From Bacteroidaceae bacterium (GTDB lineage: Bacteria > Bacteroidota > Bacteroidia > Bacteroidales > Bacteroidaceae), in contig JAFTVE010000005.1 in NCBI GenBank assembly GCA_017465905.1, positions 28,186-92,185 of the forward strand: DNA of 64,000 bases. Reading direction: 5' to 3'. A program made the position numbers and the translations under genes. Positions within the stretch are counted from its first letter, which is position 1; each line of letters opens with the position of its first letter. Shown here one piece after another: positions 46,005 to 53,403 of the stretch. The notes below the pieces were generated by a model. It was not told where the DNA came from and did not search any database. It was given only the letters and a program-made list of their open reading frames with translations.

Positions 46005-46270
46005 TCATCTTTCGCACAGTGTCCTTATCTCCGCCTGTGCATATCGGTATGCCAGTACCTGTTGTGTTTCCTCGTCGTAGTATTCCATCAGGCAGTACAG
46101 CACCTTTGCGTTGCACGACATGTGTACATCTTTCCGAAAAGGAGGTTCGTATAGGTTCCAGTACTGATGCCGGCCAGGCGACAGAAATCCTTCACTCGCA
46201 CTCCCAGCGCCTCGCGCTCGGCAGTGATTAGCACTCCCAGAGGGCTATAAATTCGTTTTGAACGTCTCAT
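46005..46270 (-). pseudogene. Frameshifted small helix-turn-helix gene
   Basis: From the ATG at 46270 the minus strand reads ALGVRVKDFCRLAGISTGTY then TNLLFGKMYT, an HTH-like segment. Downstream a second frame reads NAKVLYCLMEYYDEETQQVL then AYRYAQAEIRTLCER to a stop at 46005. A one-base frameshift near 46127-46140 joins them into a ~88-residue protein. The first part resembles an XRE-type DNA-binding domain. The family name is unknown. Confidence 0.6.
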
Positions 46271-46410
46271 ATGTTATCCTTAAATGCAACCCCTTAACCC
46301 GCGACAACCTTTAGGTTGCTAGCCGTAAGGGGGAAGCAAAGTCGCAATTAACTAGGCGGAGCCGATTAACCGCTGCATAGCAGCTCTTAACCAGTAGCTT
46401 CAGCTACGCT

Positions 46411-46510
46411 CAACCCGCAACTCCGCTGCCCAGCCATCATCATCGTACAGCACTCGAGCAATCCTCATAATTCACAATTCAGAATTAAACACCTCGTGCT
46501 TCTCGTCATC
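46411..46510. repeat. Dispersed 'catcgtacagcac' repeat, copy 1
   Basis: CCCGCAACTCCGCTGCCCAG, then CATCGTACAGCACTCGAGCA, CCTCATAATTCACAATTCAG and a CTCGTGCTTCTCGTCATCG end. Close relatives are at 47748-47858, 47860-47930 and, inverted, 63073-63136. Confidence 0.8.
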
Positions 46511-46531
46511 GTTGATAAAATCTGCGTGAGG

Positions 46532-46863
46532 TAAGAATCTGTTTTAAAATTATTTCGAGTTTAGCTGAGAGGTGTTTTTATGTAGATTTGCGCTGTCAAG
46601 GCGCAGCAAGGATAGTGCCAACGAGCGCATGTAAGCTCGCTTACAATGCTCAGCGAGTACAGCCTATCCTCATTAAAGATAAATAGTGGTCTATTTGCAA
46701 GAATTGAGAGTACAAAGATGCCAAAAAGAACCTCAGATAAACCGAAAGTTGCGATTAAGCGAGAACAAAGACTGCTTGCAGGCTCTGTCGAGTGCAGCAA
46801 CTTCACTGAAGGTAAAAGCAGATTCTAAAAACATATTAGCGATAATTTTAAAACAGATTCTTA
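46532..46863. mobile_element. MITE-like element with 22-bp terminal inverted repeats
   Basis: TAAGAATCTGTTTTAAAATTAT (22 bases, 46532-46553) recurs perfectly inverted at 46842-46863. If the outermost TA is the duplicated target, this fits IS630/Tc1-mariner-type insertion; that is inference. The interior has no transposase. A related sequence in the opposite orientation begins near 63880 and runs off the window; the two share the block around CTTGCAAATAGACCACTATT. The right end is 45 bp from the mntA promoter. Confidence 0.75.
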
Positions 46864-46885
46864 ATCAAAAATACCTACCGTTTGT

Positions 46886-46915
46886 TTGATGATTACAGAA
46901 ATATAAATATCTTTG
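46886..46915 (+). promoter_or_regulatory. Promoter of mntA-hepT
   Basis: TTG (46886-46888), 19-bp spacer, TATCTTTG (46908-46915). Transcription would start ~15 bases before the ATG at 46937, leaving almost no leader. Confidence 0.7.
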
Positions 46916-46936
46916 CAGCGAGAATACGTTTCAAAA

Positions 46937-47227
46937 ATGCGTTTGCAAGTCAAGGAAATACAGCAAATCCTCCAAGTTGCCCGTGATATTTACGGCAATG
47001 ATGTGAAGGTATACCTGTTTGGTTCACGTACAGATGATACCAAGCGTGGTGGTGACATTGATTTGCTTATTCGTACTTCAGAAGCAAAGAAAGGCATTCT
47101 TTCGCGTGTACGTATGACAGCCCGATTGAAACATCTTCTTGGTGATCAGAAGATTGATGTGATCGGTGACCATGAGGATTCGCTTGTGGCACGTGAAGCA
47201 TTAGCCACTGGAATATTATTAGCATAG
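46937..47227 (+). CDS. mntA: MntA-type nucleotidyltransferase antitoxin
   Basis: From the ATG at 46937 (the in-frame TTG at 46913 overlaps the -7 box and is unlikely) the protein has 96 residues. It is a minimal nucleotidyltransferase with the core motif GSRTDDTKRGGDIDLLI and a later Asp in DVIGDHED. In type VII toxin-antitoxin systems MntA adds AMP to the HepT toxin and silences it. It precedes hepT by two bases, so co-translation is likely. All metal-binding aspartates seem present. Confidence 0.9.
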   Translation: MRLQVKEIQQILQVARDIYGNDVKVYLFGSRTDDTKRGGDIDLLIRTSEAKKGILSRVRMTARLKHLLGDQKIDVIGDHEDSLVAREALATGILLA

Positions 47228-47229
47228 CG

Positions 47230-47703
47230 ATGACTGCAAAGAGGCAAGAGACTATTGAGCGTTTACAGCGCGAGTATGAGGTATGCGACAAGCATATCCT
47301 TCGTATTGATGAGGCATTACGTGGCTTAAAAGTTGATTTTCCCATTACGTTGGAAACCTATCAGAGCTTTGACTCCGATCAGATACGCTGTATAGACCAA
47401 TTTATCTTTCGTTTCTCAAAGTTGCAAGATGCCATTGGCGCTAAGATTTTCCGCTACACATTGGAGATATTAGAAGAAGATGTCACCTCATTGCCTATGC
47501 GCGACATCCTGAATCGATTAGAACGGTTCAATATCATCCCAAGCGCCGACGAATGGATTTATATTCGCGAGTTGCGTAATGAGATAGCCCATGACTATCC
47601 ATTATATGAAAATGAGATTGTGGCAATTTTGAATGAGCTGGTCGTTAAGGTTGGAGTCGTAATCGACATTTATAACAAGCTAAAAGCATATATCTGCCAA
47701 TAA
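47230..47703 (+). CDS. hepT: HepT-type HEPN toxin (type VII toxin-antitoxin)
   Basis: A 157-residue, all-alpha HEPN protein. The RNase motif R-x4-H-x-Y is intact in LRNEIAHDYPLY. HepT toxins cut RNA (tRNA in studied cases) and are inactivated by MntA-added AMP on the tyrosine. The gene lies two bases after mntA and shares its promoter. The N-terminal ~40 residues are a predicted coiled coil (RQETIERLQREYEVCDKHIL). Confidence 0.9.
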   Translation: MTAKRQETIERLQREYEVCDKHILRIDEALRGLKVDFPITLETYQSFDSDQIRCIDQFIFRFSKLQDAIGAKIFRYTLEILEEDVTSLPMRDILNRLERFNIIPSADEWIYIRELRNEIAHDYPLYENEIVAILNELVVKVGVVIDIYNKLKAYICQ

Positions 47704-47747
47704 AAGTTTAGAGTTGGCAGTTAACGTTATCGTTGCGGCTTGCCGCT

Positions 47748-47930
47748 TAACCCGCAACTCCGTTGCCCAGTCTTCGTCATCGTACAGCACCCGTGCAATC
47801 CTCATAATTTAATTCATAATTCATAATTCACAATTCAGGATTAAGCACTTCGTGCTTATCGTCATCGTACAGCACTCGAGCAATCCTCATAATTCATAAT
47901 TCACAATTCAGAATTAAGCACTTCGTGCTT
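47748..47930. repeat. Dispersed 'catcgtacagcac' repeat, tandem copies 2 and 3
   Basis: The unit CGTCATCGTACAGCAC - CCTCATAATTCATAATTC - AAGCACTTCGTGCTT occurs twice in a row (47777-47857 and 47861-47930). AAGCAC-TTC-GTGCTT is itself a hairpin. Confidence 0.85.
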
Positions 47931-47947
47931 CCCTGTCAACATCATCG

Positions 47948-48088
47948 TTATCGCGCAGCGGCTCTCTTTCTTTTCTTCTCCTCACGGAATATGCGTGGTA
48001 GTGTACAGATGATCTGCTTGCATCGTGCCCATTGGTTCTTGGGCTCAGCAAAGATGCGGTGCCATACTCCATATTGAGGGCCACTCAC
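47948..48088 (-). CDS. Possible small protein or 3' remnant after the deacetylase gene
   Basis: A minus-strand frame of 46 codons from a GTG at 48088 reads VSGPQYGVWHRIFAEPKNQW then ARCKQIICTLPRIFREEKKR and ends in a basic tail. The composition is protein-like and it starts two bases after the deacetylase stop. It may be the end of a lost gene of the polysaccharide locus or a true small protein. The family is not recognised. Confidence 0.35.
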   Translation of the reverse strand: MSGPQYGVWHRIFAEPKNQWARCKQIICTLPRIFREEKKRKRAAAR

Positions 48089-48090
48089 TA

Positions 48091-48939
48091 TTATAGTTTC
48101 ACCCTTGGTACTTTACCCCAGTCAATTTGTTGACGTGCTGTTTCGATATCGGTAAAGTTGAAGTCGGTGAGGTAGCGGCGTAGCTTCTTCTCTGCCCCCT
48201 TGGTACCCACATATGACTTGAACTTACGTGCCATGGGCAGTCCTTCGAGCATGGGCTGTCCACCATCAAGGTCACGAGGATGGATGTAAGCCAACAGATA
48301 TTCCTCTGCCTGCTTGCTCCAGTGCTTTATCAATTGATAGGGAAACATACGGAAGTAGCCCCCACCAGAGAAGATGATATTCTTTCCGCCAAGTTGCTTC
48401 ACAGTCACGGGAAACTCCTCCATCTCCACTCCATTATATTCGATGATACTAGGAACGGGATTAGTATACGAAGGCATACCTCCATGAGCATGCTTGGTAG
48501 GGAATACAGTACAGTCAGTCTTGATACCCAGTTCGTGCAACGCTTCGAAAGCCCATCCCTCGCTCTCACGGATTGAGAAACCTGGTGCGCGGAACTTTGT
48601 CACCTTTTGCCCCGTGATATCTTCGAGCATCTTAACCGATGCCTCCACATCCTTCTTGAATTCCTCAGGCGACTGTTGCCATACGAGTTGGTGTGTCATC
48701 GTATGGCTTCCAATCTCGTAGCGTTCCGCTATGCGGCGCACTACGTCGGGATAGGTCTTTGCCACCCATCCAATGATAAAGAATGTGGCCTTCGTGTTCG
48801 TCTCGTCAAGGATATTCAGTATGCGATCCACATTTTTGTGGATACGCACCTCATACTGCCCCCATGAATCCTCACCACGGGTAGCATCAAAGTCAAGAAG
48901 GTGAAACCACTCCTCGACATCAAAAGTCAGAATATTCAT
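48091..48939 (-). CDS. Polysaccharide deacetylase (exosortase/PEP-CTERM locus type)
   Basis: A 282-residue NodB-type deacetylase that removes acetyl groups from polysaccharide. The N-terminal MNILTFDVEEWFH supplies the metal Asp pair, GSHTMTHQLVW the two histidines, and FRAPGFSIRES the catalytic groove. The C-terminal ~110 residues (FSGGGYFRMFPYQLIKHW) match the DUF3473 extension found with extracellular-polysaccharide loci. It lies at the 3' end of the capsule-like cluster but is separated from it by 320 bp containing a gene remnant. Confidence 0.9.
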   Translation of the reverse strand: MNILTFDVEEWFHLLDFDATRGEDSWGQYEVRIHKNVDRILNILDETNTKATFFIIGWVAKTYPDVVRRIAERYEIGSHTMTHQLVWQQSPEEFKKDVEASVKMLEDITGQKVTKFRAPGFSIRESEGWAFEALHELGIKTDCTVFPTKHAHGGMPSYTNPVPSIIEYNGVEMEEFPVTVKQLGGKNIIFSGGGYFRMFPYQLIKHWSKQAEEYLLAYIHPRDLDGGQPMLEGLPMARKFKSYVGTKGAEKKLRRYLTDFNFTDIETARQQIDWGKVPRVKL

Positions 48940-48964
48940 AATTGATTTTATATAGATTTCTACG

Positions 48965-49032
48965 ATTTTCCAAAAAAGTCACAATATTTTCGGAATCAAT
49001 TCCAAAAAAGTCACGATATTTTTGGAATCTTT
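48965..49032. repeat. Two palindromic direct repeats, TTCCAAAAAAGTCAC...GGAAT
   Basis: TTTTCCAAAAAAGTCACAAT ... GGAATC and TTCCAAAAAAGTCACGATAT...TTTGGAAT follow each other with a ~40-base period. Each can fold on its TTCCAAAAA/TTTTTGGAA ends. They immediately precede a gene remnant. Confidence 0.7.
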
Positions 49033-49239
49033 TATATCCCCCTCTCCTATTTCTGGCGCACACGTCAGCAGCACGAGATAGACTATCTTGAAGAAGAGAA
49101 TGGCAAGTTGCAAGCATACGAATTCAAATGGAACACTCGTAAGGCTAATGCCAAATGCCCAGAGGCATTCAAGACTGCCTACCCCACGGCAAGCTATCAA
49201 GTCATTACTCCCGACAACGTGGAAGAATTTCTGTTATAA
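49033..49239 (+). pseudogene. C-terminal remnant of a DUF4143-type AAA ATPase
   Basis: An open plus-strand frame without a start reads SYFWRTRQQHEIDYLEEENG, then KLQAYEFKWNTRKANAKCPE and ends VITPDNVEEFLL at 49239. This matches the nuclease-like C-terminal domain (W-R, E-x-D, E-F-K-W) of Bacteroidales ATP-binding DUF4143 proteins. Only ~68 codons remain, inserted between the deacetylase and the acetyltransferase gene and in the opposite direction. Confidence 0.75.
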
Positions 49240-49261
49240 TCAACGCTATCTTTTAGACATA

Positions 49262-49840
49262 TTATCCGCGTTGTGGTATCTGCTTTACGACCTTGGCCGG
49301 ACGGCCTGTGGCTACTGTCCATGCCGGTACATCTTTTGTGACAAGCGAACCTGCACCTACTACAGCGCCTTCACCAACAGTTACTCCCGGCATTATAAAA
49401 GACTCCATTCCAATTAGGCAACCTTTTTTAAGGACAATTGGTTTAACAATATACCCTAAATCCATGTAGTCATCACCTACACAATAGTTACTGAAGTCTC
49501 TTTGATGGCATAGCAGTCGTACACCGGCAGCGATGCTTACATGGTCTTCCAATGTTATCATATCCGCATGTCCCAAGTCTATGCGAACGTAGTCTCCGAC
49601 AAAACACTCCTTACCTACCTTACATCCCATTTTACGCATCAGCATAGGACGAATCTTCCTCGGATTAAAAGAGTGTAGGATAGGCCAATCCATCATCTTT
49701 TCTAACCGCTTGCGATAGATATTCGAAATAAACTTACCAATTACCTTACCTATTGACACATCGCCATACTCTTCAACTGAATAGTTGAATCCTAATGCAC
49801 GAAGCATTTTATAAGTCGTACTAACTTTCCTTTTTCCCAT
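49262..49840 (-). CDS. Hexapeptide-repeat acyltransferase (WbbJ-like)
   Basis: A 192-residue left-handed beta-helix transferase. Hexapeptide repeats start near residue 75 (VGKECFVGDYVRIDLGHADM, KGCLIGMESFIMPGVTVGEG) and end with the typical VVGAGSLVTKDVPAWTVATG-RPAKVVK. It would acetylate a sugar hydroxyl or amino group of the polysaccharide. It is the last gene of the long minus-strand cluster, five bases after wecG. Confidence 0.85.
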   Translation of the reverse strand: MGKRKVSTTYKMLRALGFNYSVEEYGDVSIGKVIGKFISNIYRKRLEKMMDWPILHSFNPRKIRPMLMRKMGCKVGKECFVGDYVRIDLGHADMITLEDHVSIAAGVRLLCHQRDFSNYCVGDDYMDLGYIVKPIVLKKGCLIGMESFIMPGVTVGEGAVVGAGSLVTKDVPAWTVATGRPAKVVKQIPQRG

Positions 49841-49845
49841 ATCCT

Positions 49846-50649
49846 TTAATCTTTACATTTTTCACCACATAATCGAGATAATAAAATTTCACTACCCCAT
49901 TCCAACAACAAAAAGAAATGGTGGAAATACCAACCAATTTTGGCCAAATCCATCTTACGCCAGAACAAACCTGTCAGTCCTAATTTCTTAAATATCTTTG
50001 GTGGATGCTTTATCTGCCCTAATGAGAAGCGAAAAGCAGCTCCTACACCTATACAGATCTTCTTATCCAAGTAAGGGAGTAGTCGTACTGCAAGGTAGTC
50101 CTGCTTGGGAGCTCGTAGCGACACCCATACGATATTTGCCCCACTCTCATTGATGCGACGAGCTATGCCTTCGAAGTCATACTCATCCAATTCACAGAAG
50201 GGAGGAGAGAAGGTACCGACGATATTAGATGTATCACTTCCTGAGAACTTAGCTTTCATGGCGGAAAGTGTCTCTTCGGTATCACCTAACAGGTAATGCT
50301 TCAGTCCACTTTCATTATCGCCAATCATTTGAACAAAGAGATCAGGTCCTACGGTGCGTTGCACCTCCTTCAACCCCCATAGACGAGCCATCCACACAAG
50401 CGGCATACCATCTGGAGTACACATGAAGGCTCGGTTCATCACTTCTCGATATTCAGCATTCTTATTAGCATAAGCAACAGTACGCACATTCGATACGCAA
50501 ATGTAATCATTCACCCCATCTTCTACTGCTTTCGTAATGCGTTGTTTCGCATTAGTTGGACTTGTAGCTGAGATATAAACTTTTCCTATACGATATTTTT
50601 TCATATTAACAGCATTATTTCTTACAAGAGAATTTTCAGTTAAAGACAT
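49846..50649 (-). CDS. WecG/TagA/CpsF family glycosyltransferase
   Basis: A 267-residue GT26 enzyme. Either the ATG at 50649, which abuts the upstream stop (TGAATG), or the Met at 50604 (MKKYRIGKVYIS) could be used. Family motifs are seen: ICVSNVRTVAYANKN, PDGMPLVWMARLWG, ANIVWVSLRAPKQDYLAVR, and ICIGVGAAFRFSLGQIKHPP. Members transfer ManNAc or related sugars to a lipid-linked precursor. The donor here is unknown. Confidence 0.88.
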   Translation of the reverse strand: MSLTENSLVRNNAVNMKKYRIGKVYISATSPTNAKQRITKAVEDGVNDYICVSNVRTVAYANKNAEYREVMNRAFMCTPDGMPLVWMARLWGLKEVQRTVGPDLFVQMIGDNESGLKHYLLGDTEETLSAMKAKFSGSDTSNIVGTFSPPFCELDEYDFEGIARRINESGANIVWVSLRAPKQDYLAVRLLPYLDKKICIGVGAAFRFSLGQIKHPPKIFKKLGLTGLFWRKMDLAKIGWYFHHFFLLLEWGSEILLSRLCGEKCKD

Positions 50650-51285
50650 TCATCCAAACTCATTGATTAAATCTTGCAAACTTAAATTTTCTTTTGCAAA
50701 AATGCCTTTATGCATCGCAATTTGGTCATCAGCCATGTTCCACCACTTAATACTTAATAGTTTTTCAATTATTTCCTCTGAAAACCTAAATTTTATCACT
50801 TTTGCTGGTATACCACCAACAACAGCATATGGCGGTACATCCTTCGTCACAACAGCATGTGCCGCAATAATAGCTCCATCACCAATAGTGATTCCTGGCA
50901 TAATCAAACATTTCTCGCCTATCCAAACATCATTTCCAATCTTAATAGGCGAATAGGGAGTATATTCTATCTGATTCTTAAACCTTGGATTTAAGGAATG
51001 ATCCAAATAAAATATTGAATTTGTAGAGAGTAAATTAGTAGGATGTCCCGCTACACCAATTTTTGTACCTGTCGCTATTGAACAAAAATTTCCAATCTCA
51101 GCATGAGCCACTGTACAGAAATGCCGCAATCTGGTATAATTTCCCAATTTTGTATCATACATTTTCGCCAACGGGCCAATAAAACATTTTGTGCTATCAA
51201 ACTTGCATTTTTTATCCCACAATGAAAAGAAGGATATTCCTTTTTTCAGTTTTTTCATTGAAAAAAACGAATATAATAAACTCAT
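50650..51285 (-). CDS. CatB-related O-acetyltransferase
   Basis: A 211-residue xenobiotic-acetyltransferase-like hexapeptide protein. The catalytic-region AHAEIGNFCSIATGTKIG, GIGDGAIIAAHAVVTKDVPP (from ITIGDG) and the conserved GIPAKVIKFRF-SEEIIEKL end are present. It probably O-acetylates the polysaccharide repeat. It ends directly at the start of wecG and is AT-rich, unlike the sugar-nucleotide genes upstream. Confidence 0.88.
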   Translation of the reverse strand: MSLLYSFFSMKKLKKGISFFSLWDKKCKFDSTKCFIGPLAKMYDTKLGNYTRLRHFCTVAHAEIGNFCSIATGTKIGVAGHPTNLLSTNSIFYLDHSLNPRFKNQIEYTPYSPIKIGNDVWIGEKCLIMPGITIGDGAIIAAHAVVTKDVPPYAVVGGIPAKVIKFRFSEEIIEKLLSIKWWNMADDQIAMHKGIFAKENLSLQDLINEFG

Positions 51286-51318
51286 CTATATTTTTTTTAA
51301 AAGGATTTACAATAACAC

Positions 51319-52191
51319 TTATCTAGTAAATGATTTGGTCACAAGTACTTTTAAAATAAAGCAATGCATAGCATAAAAAACTCCTATGCCGTTATTACTT
51401 AATATAACCTTAGCACCATTCCAATCTTTACGCTTTATTCGAACTATTAAACGACGAAAAATAAAATCACCAACAAGTTTTCTACGATATTCGGGATACA
51501 ATCCATCCAAAGAAACAACTCCTGCGAAATCCTTACTTACATCTGGCAATTTAGAACTTAGTCCATTATCATACCGCACATATTCTAATATGATTTTTTG
51601 TGAGCTATAAACAACTGCATTCTCAAGAAGTCTATGCAACCATTCCATATCTTCATATAAACAAATATCTTGACGCATAGGCCCCACTTCTATAGCTACA
51701 TGCCTTTTCACAAAAACAGTACCTAATCTTATATATAATTGTCCTCTAAATAAAGCTTTGTAAGCATCATTTACTTTTCCATCAGCTACATTAACTTTTT
51801 GCTTTACGATTCTTCCTTCTGAATTCTTCTCCAAAAAACTTGCAATATAAATATCAACGTCAAGCCCCTTATTCTTAAGTTCATAGCATATATCAAAAGC
51901 ACCATCCAAAAGAATATCATCAGCATCAAGAAAAAAAATATATTCTCCTTGCGCTTCATTCATTCCTCGATTTCTAGCGACAGATACTCCTGCATTTTTT
52001 TGGTTGACGACTCTAATGCGGCTATCATTAATATCACTAACAATCTCCAATGAATTATCTTTGGATCCATCATTCACAACAACTATCTCAAAATCATGAA
52101 AAGACTGATTCAAGACTGACCATATCGTATCCTTAATATACAATTCCTTATTGTATAACGGAATGATTACCGAAAGAAAAGGATTCTCCAT
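51319..52191 (-). CDS. Glycosyltransferase family 2
   Basis: A 290-residue GT-A glycosyltransferase. The N-terminal FLSVIIPLYNKELYIKDTIW, the VVNDGSKDNS nucleotide-binding loop, and the metal site FLDADD with SVARNRGMNEAQGEYIF are typical of GT2. It adds one sugar to the repeat unit; donor and acceptor are unknown. The C-terminus has a short hydrophobic segment. Confidence 0.9.
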   Translation of the reverse strand: MENPFLSVIIPLYNKELYIKDTIWSVLNQSFHDFEIVVVNDGSKDNSLEIVSDINDSRIRVVNQKNAGVSVARNRGMNEAQGEYIFFLDADDILLDGAFDICYELKNKGLDVDIYIASFLEKNSEGRIVKQKVNVADGKVNDAYKALFRGQLYIRLGTVFVKRHVAIEVGPMRQDICLYEDMEWLHRLLENAVVYSSQKIILEYVRYDNGLSSKLPDVSKDFAGVVSLDGLYPEYRRKLVGDFIFRRLIVRIKRKDWNGAKVILSNNGIGVFYAMHCFILKVLVTKSFTR

Positions 52192-52217
52192 TGTTTCTCA
52201 CTTTTATATTATTCCCA

Positions 52218-53402
52218 TTATATTTCACCCATAACCTCTCTTAGAACTAGGATATTTCTCTTTGGAGAAAACATTCTTTGTATGCATAAACTCCCCTCAT
52301 TAGCCTTATTCTTCCATAAGTCACGATTCTCCAACAACTCTACAAATTTTTTCGAGAAATCTTCCTTATCACCGAACTTTGATAACAATGCATAACGTCC
52401 CTCTCCGGAATATTCATAAGATTCGTCAGTTGCTGCAGCCAAAGATGGAGTCCCCAGAATCAAAGCTTCAGCTAATGCCAAATTGGCATGAGGGATACCA
52501 AAATTACTAACAAAACAGTATGACTGCTCTATGATATTAGTAATTTCATAGATACCAGGGATACAAACTATACGTTTGTCTGATTCTATTTTTTGTTTTA
52601 AGATCTTATCGTAATAGTAGTATAAACCACATCTATGCAAGAAGCCTTTTAGTAGACTCTTAAATCCACGAGCCAAAGGGACCTTTTCGCCACCGAGGAT
52701 TAATAATCGAAAATCATCCCCCTTTGCACAAGTTGAAAAAGTCTCTACCACAGATAATGCACCTTTGAGAGAAGAGAAACCACCTGTAAAAAGAACGACT
52801 TTAAGGTTTGAAGCATCACAATTAAAAAGATGATTATATGAGATTTCTTTTCTGCGTGATTCCATATCTATCCAATCGTATACTATAGTAGTTCGATCCT
52901 CACAATCTGAAAATATAGATGCACTATATCTATTGATTGCAATTATCTTGTCGGCATATTTACTTACAATCTTACGTGCACGGTTTAACTGATGGACATG
53001 TTCATCTAAAGGCCAATGCTCTCTGACATGCAAAATCGTCTTTAGCCCAAGTTCCTTGGCTGGCTTCAAGTAGTCGCATATCATCATGTTATTCAAATAC
53101 ACGATATCTATTCGATATGAAATCAACAAAGATTTAAAATCTCGTAGAGATGAAAATAGCTTAATGTATTGTAAAACACGACTTGTTTTCAACAATGACA
53201 GATTATAAGGCATATCATGCATTTTCTTAAAAATCACGACCTCTATCCCTAACTTTTTCAACTCTTCAGAGAGACTTCCATAAGACTTCAATGCCGCTAT
53301 AGGATAGAACTTAGTCCTATCTATATTTTTAATTACATTCAATAGACAAAAGCTACCACCTCCCACTACAGAGGTTTGATGCATAAATAGTATTCGCTTC
53401 AT
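52218..53402 (-). CDS. Glycosyltransferase family 4 (I)
   Basis: From the Met at 53402 (MKRILFMHQTSVVGGG), two bases after the upstream stop, the protein has 394 residues with a GT-B fold. The N-terminal glycine-rich SVVGGGSFCLLNVIKN and the C-terminal nucleotide-sugar site (ALAEALILGTPSLAAATDES) are present. An earlier Met at 53426 would overlap the upstream gene by 23 bases. It is in a run of three glycosyltransferase genes. Confidence 0.87.
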   Translation of the reverse strand: MKRILFMHQTSVVGGGSFCLLNVIKNIDRTKFYPIAALKSYGSLSEELKKLGIEVVIFKKMHDMPYNLSLLKTSRVLQYIKLFSSLRDFKSLLISYRIDIVYLNNMMICDYLKPAKELGLKTILHVREHWPLDEHVHQLNRARKIVSKYADKIIAINRYSASIFSDCEDRTTIVYDWIDMESRRKEISYNHLFNCDASNLKVVLFTGGFSSLKGALSVVETFSTCAKGDDFRLLILGGEKVPLARGFKSLLKGFLHRCGLYYYYDKILKQKIESDKRIVCIPGIYEITNIIEQSYCFVSNFGIPHANLALAEALILGTPSLAAATDESYEYSGEGRYALLSKFGDKEDFSKKFVELLENRDLWKNKANEGSLCIQRMFSPKRNILVLREVMGEI

Positions 53403-53403
53403 G

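Larger units (their letters stand above)
45475..46936. other. Repeat-rich stretch between DPP4 and mntA
   Basis: Holds a long stem-loop (45680-45738), a frameshifted HTH gene (46005-46270), a run of short hairpins and the 'cgtcatcgtacagcac' repeat (about 46290-46510), a MITE-like element (46532-46863) and the mntA promoter. No intact gene is supported. Confidence 0.7.
47704..48090. other. Repeat block after hepT
   Basis: Holds two near-identical tandem copies of the 'cgtcatcgtacagcac' repeat (47748-47858 and 47860-47930) and a possible small minus-strand ORF (47948-48088). Nothing else is supported. Confidence 0.7.

Noticed and set aside
45799-46231. Two plus-strand frames rich in Ser/Cys/Tyr
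   Set aside because: They overlap the minus-strand HTH remnant and show no family pattern or start signal.
46646-46889. Small plus-strand frames inside the MITE
   Set aside because: They lie within the terminal repeats, show no transposase motif and end in the right repeat.
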